Assembly: GCF_000746205.1 (NCBI RefSeq)
Contig: NZ_JQKV01000001.1
Span: 112,814-176,813, forward strand
Direction: 5' to 3'
DNA: 64,000 bases
Source: Halorubrum sp. BV1
GTDB taxonomy: Archaea; Halobacteriota; Halobacteria; Halobacteriales; Haloferacaceae
The notes below the pieces were generated by a model, which saw only the letters and a list, made by a program, of their open reading frames with translations, made no database searches and was not told where the DNA came from. Below, in pieces: positions 40,557 through 48,508 of this stretch; position 1 is the first letter of the stretch; each line of letters starts with the position of its first letter. The translations under genes and the position numbers were made by a program.

Positions 40557-43500
40557 CGGATTCCTCCGGGTCTGCATCCTGCGTGTCGTCGGCTGTCCTC
40601 GACGAGGAATGAGGTTCGTCAGTGAACTCGACACCTGTGAATTCGAATCGCGCCCCGCCCGTACTACCGGAAGAGACAGTTACTTGCCAACCGTGAGCAT
40701 CGGCGATCTGTTTCACGATATTCAGACCGAGACCCGTGCCCTGATCAGTCGTGTATCCCGGCTCGAAAAGCTGACCTCGGTCGCCTTCGGGGATGCCAGG
40801 GCCGTCGTCTTCGACGTAGAAGCCACGGTCTGAGTCAAGGTCTCCGATGGTGACAGCCACGTCCTCACCACCATGTTCGACCGCGTTTCGGAAGAGATTT
40901 TCTAGCAACTGTTTGAGCCGGGATCGGTCTGCCTGAAGTACGCTATCAGTCGTTGTGTGGATCTCGCTGTCGGTTGTTTCCACGTTCTGCCAACACTCAT
41001 CGCTGAGAGCTTCGAGAGTGACTGCTTCGAAGTCCCCGATGGCTTGTCCCGTCCGAAAGAGCGTTAATAAATCCTCGATGAGTGTCTCCATCCGCTCGTG
41101 CGCATGCTCGATCGCGTCGAGATGCTCGCTCTCACACTCTTTTTGAGCCTGCTGTCGCTCCCCTCGTGCAACGTTCAGCGGGTTCTGAAGGTCGTGTGAC
41201 ACGATGCTGGCAAAGTCGAACCGCTCGTTCCGGTGTTTGAGTTCCCGCACGTACTGTTTGCGTTCGGAAATATCGGGGCTGATTCCGATCATTCCGATAA
41301 TCTCCCCATCCTCGTCACGGTACGGGTATTTGTTATCGAGGAAGACGTGCTCCTCGCCATCGATGAACCGGACCGTCTCCGCGGACATCTCCTCGCCAGA
41401 CTCCATAACCTGCTTATCATCGGCACGAATGTCGGCTGCGCTTTCAGCGTCGAACAGGTCCTCGTCGTGTTTGCCGATAATCTCTTCGGGCGTATAACCG
41501 AACAGCTCAGCGCCGCTTTCATTAATGAACTGATAGTAGCCCTCTCTATCTTTGATATAGATCGCTTCAGACGTGTTCTGCACGATCGCCTCTAGTTGCC
41601 GGGTTTTCTCTGCTAATTTTTCTTCACGTTCGATGCGTTCGGAGATGTCCCGGAAGATGCCGTACGTGACTGGACCGTCCGGAAGCGGGACCGTCTCGAC
41701 ACTGATCTCGACTGGGACGTGGTCCCCGTTGTCGGTAACTATATCGATGGGTGATCCATCGGGAAGTCGTCGCCTGGTTCCCCCCGTTTGAACGTGTTCC
41801 TCGAAGAGCTGCTGATAGAGGTCAGCCTGCTCGGAGGGATGGAGCTCTGATTGATGCGAGCCGGTGATTTTGTCACTCGCCATCCCGAGCAAGGTTTCGG
41901 CAGCGTCGTTGACCTCGATAACTTCGCCCGTCTCGCCATCGGCAACGAACACTGGATCCGGAGCCGCCCCAAGCAACGTTTCATACCGCTCTTTCAACTT
42001 TGAGAGTTCCTGTTCGCGCTCTTTGTGCTCGGAGATATCCCGACAGACAATAAGATGCAAACCTGGGACGATATCATGTGTCACCGTCCACTCGACGATT
42101 CGTTCTGAACCATCCGGCCGAACCAACGTTGCAGTCTCGCGTTGCAGTCCGGAATCTCGATCATCTCTCGGAATATCACGGAACTCAAAACAATCAGTGG
42201 TAAATTCGTCGAACGATCGACCTACTACCTTTTCTTTTGGAAGACCAAAGAGGTTGGCGGTACTTTCATTCGCCCGGAGGGTCTGCCCCTCGTCGTCGAC
42301 AATCATCAGCGTATCGGCTGTTTCCTCGAAGATACGCTGGAAGAGGTCTCCAGACTGCTGTCTGATCGGCACTATCTCGTTGGTATCGTCGCTCTCCGTC
42401 CCCTCTATGGACTGCGGGAGCGTTATTGTGATCGTCGTACCTTCGTCGGAAACAGACGTTTCGATGTCTCCGCCGTGGCCCGTGACGACCCAATAGACCA
42501 TCCAGAGACCGAGGCCTTCGCCGTGGATCAGCGGCTCTTCAGTTCCAGTTTCGAGTACCCGATATTCCTGTTCGGGGAGCCCTGGGCCATCGTCGGATAT
42601 CTCTAATGTGATCGTTCCATGGTCGACTTCAGCGGAGACGGTCACCCTGGGGGCGTCTGGGTGCTTGCACGCGTTTTCGATCAACTCGTGGAGCGCCGCT
42701 TTGAGGTTCTGATATCCCGATATTGGCACCTCATCTGGTCCAGTGACTTCTATCGAGGCTGCAGGATACTCGCCTTCGATATCCGCACTCACCTGACGGA
42801 TCAACGTCATTACGTCGAACGATTGGCGTTCGACATTTTCCCCCAGGAAGACATCGAGTTCCGTCGCTTTCTCGGCGAGGGATACAATTCTGTCCATGGC
42901 GGAGATGACCTCACTTCCATCGATCGAATCGTCGTCGAGTTGGTCGACTATCATGTCCGTGTAGCCACGGATAACGTTGAACTCGTTGCGAATATTGTGT
43001 CGGAAGACTCTCAGCAGGACGGTGTTGAGCTGCTGTTGACGGACGAGATTCTGTTCTCGTTTCTTTTGGTCGGTAATGTCGATGACGCCACCTCTGTAGC
43101 CCTTGATGGCTCCCTCGTCATCGGTGAGGGCGGTCACGCTGTCGGACACCCATCGAATCTCTCCATCAGCAGTTCGGACGCGATATTCGAACTGATCGAG
43201 TTCGCCGACCGACGTGAGGGTTTCAGAATACGTCGCATACGTGTCTGGATCCACAAATACCTCGTCTTCGATACTGTCTACCGCCGCGCACAGCTCCTCG
43301 CCACTCTCGTAGCCGAGCAGATCTGCAAACGCCGGATTCGCCATGGCATACTCGTCGAGTGTGGCAGTCGTCGTGTAGATGCCTTCGATTGCATTTTCAA
43401 AGAGCTGCTGATACTGTTCTTCCAGTTCCGAGGCGAGTTCCAGCGTGCCCCGGGTGGTTTTTTCCAGTTCTTCTTGCAGGGCTTCCTTTTCCTCAGTCCG

Positions 43501-44019
43501 TTGTTCCAATTGCATGGCTTCGATTTCGCGGCCGAGGAGGCGTGCAACCAGTTCGATGAACAGCTTCTCCTCGGTAGTAAATCCCTCCTCCCGAGGCGTT
43601 CGTTGGATAAAACAGACAGTCCCGTAGACCTCTCCACGCACGAACATCGTGGTTCCGAGATAACAATCGATGTCGTGTTCCTTGTAGGCCGGATCGTTTT
43701 GCCATCCCTGCTCTGGGGCATTCGAAATCGCAACGGGCGAGGGCTCCTGAACCGTATGGCGACAGTAGGTTTTGTCGCGGTCGAGCCTGGTTCCTTCCGG
43801 GAGCAGATCGGAATCATTGCCGACGCTGACAAGTATCTCGTCAGTTGTACTATCGTTGGGATGGCGCTGGATGTGGCCATTTGTGACTCCGAGATACTCT
43901 CTGCCTATTGCGAGGACGTGCCGTTGTTTCTCCTCTAACGCCAATTCGTCATCATCCATCACCTCGTAGATCCGCTGGGTTGGTGGCGTTTTGTCCGCCG
44001 AGCCATTCTTAGTAGTCAT
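40549..44019 (-). CDS. GAF-PAS multi-sensor protein with two histidine kinase cores
   Basis: 1156 residues, soluble. Order: GAF-like (about 25-170), coiled coil, PAS (205-320), first kinase core with H-box VFRHNIRNEFNV (His341), N-box HELIENACKH, G1 DDGPGLP and G2 GEGLGLWMVY; then three more PAS domains (about 556-665, 675-795, 805-920) and a second core with SIVSHDLQNPLNV (His942), NLFRNAVEHG, DDGPGIP and GTGLGLNIV. Both cores have all catalytic boxes. The first core is of the HNIRN type, the second of the SHDLxNPL type, so they are not a simple tandem copy. The gene follows the PAS-GAF kinase by 27 nt and overlaps the dead response regulator. The PAS at 205-320 is closely similar to that of the upstream kinase. 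Confidence 0.92.
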   Translation of the reverse strand: MTTKNGSADKTPPTQRIYEVMDDDELALEEKQRHVLAIGREYLGVTNGHIQRHPNDSTTDEILVSVGNDSDLLPEGTRLDRDKTYCRHTVQEPSPVAISNAPEQGWQNDPAYKEHDIDCYLGTTMFVRGEVYGTVCFIQRTPREEGFTTEEKLFIELVARLLGREIEAMQLEQRTEEKEALQEELEKTTRGTLELASELEEQYQQLFENAIEGIYTTTATLDEYAMANPAFADLLGYESGEELCAAVDSIEDEVFVDPDTYATYSETLTSVGELDQFEYRVRTADGEIRWVSDSVTALTDDEGAIKGYRGGVIDITDQKKREQNLVRQQQLNTVLLRVFRHNIRNEFNVIRGYTDMIVDQLDDDSIDGSEVISAMDRIVSLAEKATELDVFLGENVERQSFDVMTLIRQVSADIEGEYPAASIEVTGPDEVPISGYQNLKAALHELIENACKHPDAPRVTVSAEVDHGTITLEISDDGPGLPEQEYRVLETGTEEPLIHGEGLGLWMVYWVVTGHGGDIETSVSDEGTTITITLPQSIEGTESDDTNEIVPIRQQSGDLFQRIFEETADTLMIVDDEGQTLRANESTANLFGLPKEKVVGRSFDEFTTDCFEFRDIPRDDRDSGLQRETATLVRPDGSERIVEWTVTHDIVPGLHLIVCRDISEHKEREQELSKLKERYETLLGAAPDPVFVADGETGEVIEVNDAAETLLGMASDKITGSHQSELHPSEQADLYQQLFEEHVQTGGTRRRLPDGSPIDIVTDNGDHVPVEISVETVPLPDGPVTYGIFRDISERIEREEKLAEKTRQLEAIVQNTSEAIYIKDREGYYQFINESGAELFGYTPEEIIGKHDEDLFDAESAADIRADDKQVMESGEEMSAETVRFIDGEEHVFLDNKYPYRDEDGEIIGMIGISPDISERKQYVRELKHRNERFDFASIVSHDLQNPLNVARGERQQAQKECESEHLDAIEHAHERMETLIEDLLTLFRTGQAIGDFEAVTLEALSDECWQNVETTDSEIHTTTDSVLQADRSRLKQLLENLFRNAVEHGGEDVAVTIGDLDSDRGFYVEDDGPGIPEGDRGQLFEPGYTTDQGTGLGLNIVKQIADAHGWQVTVSSGSTGGARFEFTGVEFTDEPHSSSRTADDTQDADPEESDK
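43069..43500 (-). repeat. Duplicated coiled coil-PAS coding segment (copy 1)
   Basis: Similar at the DNA and protein level to about 45255-45670: both encode ELASELEEQYQQLFE-like or QLASELEEQYQQLFE-like coil, GIYTTT, MANPAFADLLGYESGE and GGVIDIT. Roughly three quarters of residues agree, implying a duplication within the locus. Confidence 0.75.
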
Positions 44020-44046
44020 CGGTTCAGGTCTCCCAGTATGGTTTCG

Positions 44047-45807
44047 TCACCCATTATCCTCAGTGATAAGCAGGGGTGTGCCCCCACTGCCCGTGATTTC
44101 GAACCGTGCTCCACCGTCAGCTCCGTCCGTCACGTCAATCTCCCACTGATGGGCTTCGACGATCCGCTTGACGATCGCCAGTCCGAATCCTGTTCCGCTC
44201 GAATTCGTTGTATATCCCTGCTCAAAGATGTCGTTCCGCGCCTCCGGCGGGATACCCGGTCCAGTGTCTTCGACGTAAAAGCCATCGTCCAACCGACCGA
44301 CCGTGACGGTAACCGACTCACCACTGTGTTCGATGGCGTTCCGGAACAGATTTTCAAAGACTTCGACCAGCCGGCTTCGATCCGCTTCGAGGTGCCCGAG
44401 TGATTCAGTCCGGAGGGTGGCATTGGCTCTTGAAATTGAGTTCCACGCGTCGCGAGCGGTCTCTTCGAGGCGAATTGATTCGGTTTCCCCGACTGCCTTC
44501 CCTTGCCGTGAGAGTTCGAGAACATCCTCGATGATGGCTTCGATCCTATCAAGGGCTGTTTTTGCCGGGTCGAGATTGGTACTGTCACATTCCGCCTCTG
44601 CGAGGGCCACGCGTCCGTTTGCCACGTTCAGTGGATTCCGTATGTCATGAGAGATAATACTCGCAAACTCATCAAGACGGTCGCGTTCCCGGCGGAGCGT
44701 CGTTTCAGCCCGAATTTGGTAGAGGGCAGACGTCACATGGTTGGCAAGCAAGTTGAGGAGTTCCTCATCATGGTCGTCGAATGCGTCTGGTTCGGTCGCA
44801 AACACCTGAATCAGACCTACGTCGTCAAGTGAGACGCCTAACAGTGCACGAAGATCCTTGCGTGCGTCCTCCCTCAGTCCCGGGGTTGCAGTTTTGGGGG
44901 AGTTGGATGAGTTATCTACGTTTACATCTAGTGGTGCCGTTCCTCGCATCTCGGTTACGTCATCCACGCGAAGAACCTCGTCAGATCGATAGGTTCGCCC
45001 GGCAAATCCAGTGTCAACTGGGACCGGATTGTACTGCTCCAGCGATTCATCACGCGAACTAGCGGTCGGGACAAGGTGATCGACTTCCGCAACGGCAAGA
45101 TACACACTGGCACCGGGAAAGAGGGCGGCAGCACCGTCGACTGCACGCTGGTAAATTGCTGCTTCTGTGTCGGCATCAGCGATGTCAGTTGCAATCTCGT
45201 GAAGCTGAGTGACCTTGGACATGTGCTCCCGCAGTCGGTCTATCGCCTCTTTCCGCTCCGTGATGTCGATGACTCCACCTCTGAACCCGCTCATATCCTC
45301 CTGACTATCGGAGAGGGCGGTCACGTTATCCGAGACCCACCGTATCTCGCCATCAACTGTTTTAACTCGATATTCGAACCGCTCAATCTCGCCCATAGAC
45401 GATAGTAGCTCTGAACACGTTTCGTATCGGTCGGCGTCCACAAAGACGTCCTCCGCAATACTATCCACTGCCTCACAGAGTTTTTCACCGCTCTCGTAGC
45501 CGAGCAGGTCTGCAAACGCGGGGTTCGCCATGACATACTCGTCAAGTGTGTCGGTGGTCGTGTAGATACCCTCTGCCGCCGTCTCGAAGAGCTGTTGGTA
45601 CTGCTCTTCAAGCTCTGAGGCGAGTTGCAGCGTGCCTTGCGTCGTTTTCTCCAGTTCCGTGTGCAAGACCTCGTTTTCCTCGCGTAATCGTTCGTTTTCT
45701 GTCTGGAGTTCCCGCACTCGGTGGTTGATCGACTCCAGTGTGGGTTCTACCTCTGGGTCGGCACATGCTTTCGCGTTCTCCAAGAGTTGCTCGATCTGGT
45801 CAGTCAT
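44047..45807 (-). CDS. PAS-GAF sensor histidine kinase of the stressosome-like operon
   Basis: 586 residues, soluble. N-terminal coiled coil (about 25-65, many heptads such as NERLREENEVLHTELEK), PAS (70-195), GAF (215-360), then HisKA with SIISHDIRNPLNVA (His387), N-box NLFRNAIEHSG, G1 DTGPGIP and G2 GTGFGLAIV. The start MTDQIEQLLENAK overlaps the upstream phosphatase stop by 8 nt, so translation is coupled; a start 33 nt earlier is possible but would overlap more. Its PAS segment is duplicated in the next gene. In Vibrio-type stressosome operons a histidine kinase also follows the RsbX gene, so it is likely the output kinase; this is inference. Confidence 0.92.
   Translation of the reverse strand: MTDQIEQLLENAKACADPEVEPTLESINHRVRELQTENERLREENEVLHTELEKTTQGTLQLASELEEQYQQLFETAAEGIYTTTDTLDEYVMANPAFADLLGYESGEKLCEAVDSIAEDVFVDADRYETCSELLSSMGEIERFEYRVKTVDGEIRWVSDNVTALSDSQEDMSGFRGGVIDITERKEAIDRLREHMSKVTQLHEIATDIADADTEAAIYQRAVDGAAALFPGASVYLAVAEVDHLVPTASSRDESLEQYNPVPVDTGFAGRTYRSDEVLRVDDVTEMRGTAPLDVNVDNSSNSPKTATPGLREDARKDLRALLGVSLDDVGLIQVFATEPDAFDDHDEELLNLLANHVTSALYQIRAETTLRRERDRLDEFASIISHDIRNPLNVANGRVALAEAECDSTNLDPAKTALDRIEAIIEDVLELSRQGKAVGETESIRLEETARDAWNSISRANATLRTESLGHLEADRSRLVEVFENLFRNAIEHSGESVTVTVGRLDDGFYVEDTGPGIPPEARNDIFEQGYTTNSSGTGFGLAIVKRIVEAHQWEIDVTDGADGGARFEITGSGGTPLLITEDNG
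45255..45670 (-). repeat. Duplicated coiled coil-PAS coding segment (copy 2)
   Basis: Partner of the segment at 43069-43500; see that entry for the shared motifs. Here it forms the N-terminal sensor of the PAS-GAF kinase. Confidence 0.75.
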
Positions 45808-46837
45808 TGGTATCGGTGACGACGAGTGCAGTAGCGTCATCCTCCGATTTGCCGTACTGTTTGAGCAACCGGTTCGCTATCGCGCCAGCTGGGTCGTCCC
45901 CTCCATCTCGTATGTCGTCCCAGTCCCATCTCGTCGAAATACCATCAGAATACAACACCATCGTGAATCCTGGATCCCACTCTCGGGTGACGACAGATGC
46001 TCCTGGATTATTGCCCCCCACGACGCCCCGTCGGACGATCAGCCCCGTCCATTCCGGGCCAGACAACTTCACATTGATATTTCCTATGTTGGCAAAGGTG
46101 AGCGTATGCTCCCTCCAGTCGAACTTCGCGAGTGCCATCACGACGCCGCGTGTCCCCTTGCACGCGCGGTCAGCTCCGCGAAAGATTGACGCAAGCGGCC
46201 GCTCGACGTGTGACTCGACGTAGCTACGAGCTGTGGTCGCTGCTTTGTGCGCCCGGGATCCATGCCCGAGGCCGTCGATAACGCCCACCAGCGTCTTGTC
46301 ATTCCACGTCTTGGCGATGAAGGCGTCACCGTTGACCTGCTCGGTGGAGATGGCCCGTGATGCAGCCCCAATTGAGGCGGGATTCGGCTTCGTTGTCTCA
46401 TATTCCGGGATTAGCCACCGATCTGCGACCAGTCGCGTTCCAGCCTCGGGGCCTTCCGGGGTCGTGACCTCGAGTTCGTCCATCGTTTGATTCACGATGG
46501 AGAGGCCGAGCCCGAGCGAGCCAGCGGTCGAAGATCCCGTCGTGAATGCCGCTTCAATATCTTGGATCCCGGGGCCGGAATCTTCTGATTCAAGCCGAAT
46601 TCCCGTCTGTGAATCTGCCGCAATTGTTTTGATCGAAAGTGTTCCGCCCCCGGCGTGTTTATCTAGGTTCGTCGCCAGTTCCGTCGCAACGAGTCCGAGT
46701 TCAGAGCTGATATCGTCCTCAAACCCTATCTCGGCTGCCGTCTGTTCTACCGTATGTTGTGCCCTGGTGGCATCAGCTGACTCGGAAATATCGATGTCGG
46801 TTTCAGTAGTAACAACGAGGTCGTCCGGTCTGCTCAT
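45800..46837 (-). CDS. RsbT/W-like ATPase fused to PP2C/SpoIIE phosphatase (RsbX/U-like)
   Basis: 345 residues. Residues ~10-145 form a GHKL ATPase (N-box LVATELATNLDKHAGGG, G1 EDSGPGI, G2 SLGLGLSIV). Residues ~155-345 form a PP2C/SpoIIE domain with metal aspartates in VNGDAFI (Asp171), GVIDGLGHG (Asp188), VLYSDGIS (Asp298) and SEDDATALVV (Asp333/334). In bacterial stressosomes RsbX dephosphorylates RsbR and RsbS; a fusion could combine ATPase switching and phosphatase action. The start is 19 nt after the rsbT-like stop. The 3' end overlaps the PAS-GAF kinase gene. All key phosphatase residues seem present, so it should be active. Confidence 0.9.
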   Translation of the reverse strand: MSRPDDLVVTTETDIDISESADATRAQHTVEQTAAEIGFEDDISSELGLVATELATNLDKHAGGGTLSIKTIAADSQTGIRLESEDSGPGIQDIEAAFTTGSSTAGSLGLGLSIVNQTMDELEVTTPEGPEAGTRLVADRWLIPEYETTKPNPASIGAASRAISTEQVNGDAFIAKTWNDKTLVGVIDGLGHGSRAHKAATTARSYVESHVERPLASIFRGADRACKGTRGVVMALAKFDWREHTLTFANIGNINVKLSGPEWTGLIVRRGVVGGNNPGASVVTREWDPGFTMVLYSDGISTRWDWDDIRDGGDDPAGAIANRLLKQYGKSEDDATALVVTDTND

Positions 46838-46856
46838 CGTGATCGGCTCCGTCCTG

Positions 46857-47261
46857 TCATGAGTGCCACTTTGTGATCGTGATTGTCGTGCCCTCTCCTT
46901 GTTCCGTGTCGATCTCCATGTCGTCCATGAGCGTCTGTGTTCCGGACAGCCCACGGCCCAACCCATCCGACGTCGAAAATTCCCCCTCAAGCGCTGCGTC
47001 GGGATCGTCGATGCCTGGCCCCTGATCCTCGAAGATGACCGTGAGACCGGTTCGATCGTCGTCGGTGATATGCTTCCATTCCATCGTTCCCTCACCGGCG
47101 TAAAGGTGGATGTTCCGGGCGAGTTCCGAGACAGCCGTGACGATCCGCGTGATATCCGTGGTGTCAAACCCGACTTGCTCAGCGGCGTCTCGGGCTTGTT
47201 GACGGGTCTGGAGCACGTCAGTTTCGGACTGGATCTCTACTCGACCGGAGCCCTCGCTCAT
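46857..47261 (-). CDS. rsbT: RsbT-like serine kinase (GHKL ATPase switch protein)
   Basis: 134 residues, the same length as Bacillus RsbT. N-box AVSELARNIHLYAGEG (Asn50), G1 FEDQGPGI and G2 SDGLGRGLSGTQTLMD, ending KW as RsbT does. In Bacillus RsbT phosphorylates RsbS and RsbR and then leaves the complex to activate RsbU. The ATG overlaps the rsbS-like stop (ATGA); a start 12 nt upstream exists but breaks that coupling. The resemblance to RsbT rather than RsbW or CheA-type ATPases is close, particularly SELARN and LYAG. The target outside the complex is unknown, because archaea have no sigma-B. Confidence 0.9.
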   Translation of the reverse strand: MSEGSGRVEIQSETDVLQTRQQARDAAEQVGFDTTDITRIVTAVSELARNIHLYAGEGTMEWKHITDDDRTGLTVIFEDQGPGIDDPDAALEGEFSTSDGLGRGLSGTQTLMDDMEIDTEQGEGTTITITKWHS

Positions 47262-47626
47262 GAGGGATCCCAACTTACTCCCAACATTTCGAGTGCATGA
47301 TCGGTCGACCGGGCAGTCTCAACTGCATCCAACCGGTATCCGAGTTCTGCAGCGGTCACAGCGACTTCCGGGCGGATCCCGGCAATCACTGTCGTCCCGC
47401 CCATGAGTTCGATCATCTGAGCCGTCTCCGAGATATGCCGGGCGAAAAACGAATCCATCAGTTGCACGTTGGACACGTCGAGGATGACGCCCTCAGGCTG
47501 GCTGGTTTCCATTTCTGCCAAGATCGCCTCTTGTAACTCGTCGACCACCGGGTCAGTCGGGTTGTTGGGAAACGTCCCCAACAGGATATCGTAGATTCGA
47601 ACGACATTCGCGCTACCAGCCGACAT
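47258..47626 (-). CDS. rsbS: RsbS-like single STAS protein
   Basis: 122 residues of a stand-alone STAS fold. The phospho-acceptor motif is VQLMDSFFARHI with Ser59, the same residue number as Ser59 of Bacillus RsbS; GGTTVIAGIRPEVAVT also follows the RsbS pattern. RsbS forms the core of the stressosome with RsbR and holds RsbT until phosphorylated. The start codon overlaps the rsbR-like stop by one base (TGATG), and the stop overlaps the rsbT-like start. Short N-terminus and lack of extra domain distinguish it from the next gene upstream. Confidence 0.9.
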   Translation of the reverse strand: MSAGSANVVRIYDILLGTFPNNPTDPVVDELQEAILAEMETSQPEGVILDVSNVQLMDSFFARHISETAQMIELMGGTTVIAGIRPEVAVTAAELGYRLDAVETARSTDHALEMLGVSWDPS

Positions 47627-48405
47627 CAGTCGAACGATACCCCCGCAATATCGAGCGCGGTTTTGAGGCCTTCCTGAAGCGACGATTGTGTTTCCACGTC
47701 GAATCCAATTCCGAGCTGCACGAGTGTCTGGGAGATCTCTGGATTGAGTCCCGTGATGATTGTCTGACCGCCCATCAGTTTGACGGCGTGGATCGTATCG
47801 ATAAGATGTTGGGCGGTCTGGGTGTCAACCGCCTCCGCACCGGTAATATCGATGATCGCGACAGTGGCTTCCGTTTCTGAAATCCGTTCCAGGAGCTTCT
47901 CAGTGAAATCTTGGGCCTGTGCCGAGTCGAGTTTCCCGATGATCGTCGAGAGCAAAATCCCGTCCCAGACCTCGACGATTGGCACTGATCGCTTGGCGAG
48001 TTCATCGGCCAACGACTCTTGAATCTCTCGTTGCCGATTGCGCTCGGTGATGTTCCGACCGATACTGGCGATCGCTTTGAGACTTTCATCCTCGTCTTCA
48101 ACGGGAGTCCACTGGAACTCGTACGGGAGCCGCTCTCCCGTCTTCGTTTCGAGAACAGTCCCAAGCGTGACGGCCGTCCGATCATTGGTGATAGTCTTTA
48201 TAGCCGTGCGCACGTCCCCGCGCTCTCCCTCGGGGACGAGATCGGCGGGGTTGAGGTCCCCAATCTCGTTGTTGTCGTATCCTGTGACGCTTGTGAATCG
48301 AGCGTTCCACTCCACGTACTCGCCGCCGGGAGTGAATACGTAGAACAGGTCATCAAGCGAATTGACAGCGTCTGCGAGTAACCCAGGATCCGAAGAATTG
48401 ATCAT
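47626..48405 (-). CDS. rsbR: RsbR-like PAS-STAS protein
   Basis: 259 residues: PAS (about 10-125; VNSLDDLFYVFTPGGEYVEW, TGYDNNEIGDLNPADLVPE, IGRNITERNR) joined by a helix to a C-terminal STAS domain. Both RsbR phospho-threonine positions are conserved in context: AVDTQTAQHL (Thr195) and NPEISQTLVQLG (Thr227). Bacterial RsbR proteins usually carry a globin-like sensor; here a PAS takes that place, as in the LOV-STAS protein YtvA, though no LOV cysteine motif is seen. The start MINSSDPGLL is favoured over an ATG 9 nt upstream because GGTTATAT lies about 27 nt before it. First gene of the operon. Confidence 0.9.
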   Translation of the reverse strand: MINSSDPGLLADAVNSLDDLFYVFTPGGEYVEWNARFTSVTGYDNNEIGDLNPADLVPEGERGDVRTAIKTITNDRTAVTLGTVLETKTGERLPYEFQWTPVEDEDESLKAIASIGRNITERNRQREIQESLADELAKRSVPIVEVWDGILLSTIIGKLDSAQAQDFTEKLLERISETEATVAIIDITGAEAVDTQTAQHLIDTIHAVKLMGGQTIITGLNPEISQTLVQLGIGFDVETQSSLQEGLKTALDIAGVSFD

Positions 48406-48430
48406 GGATACCAATTTATCCCCCTGGTTG

Positions 48431-48438
48431 ATATAACC
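48431..48438 (-). promoter_or_regulatory. TATA box for the stressosome-like operon
   Basis: GGTTATAT on the minus strand, about 26-33 nt before the ATG at 48405. The divergent 103-bp region is AT-rich and also holds ATTAA-T-TTAAT near 48457-48467, a possible operator shared with the Bat-like gene. Confidence 0.45.
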
Positions 48439-48473
48439 TCACGCTACTTATTTGGTATTAATTTAATCCATCA

Positions 48474-48485
48474 CTAAATACATAA
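48474..48485 (+). promoter_or_regulatory. TATA-like box for the Bat-like regulator
   Basis: AAATACATAACC lies 24-35 nt before the ATG at 48509. Confidence 0.4.
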
Positions 48486-48508
48486 CCTTCCGTTGAGAGC
48501 GATTATCT

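Noticed and set aside
47626..48405. LOV photoreceptor identity for the PAS-STAS protein
   Set aside because: The flavin-binding cysteine motif of LOV domains is absent; the PAS is of a generic type.
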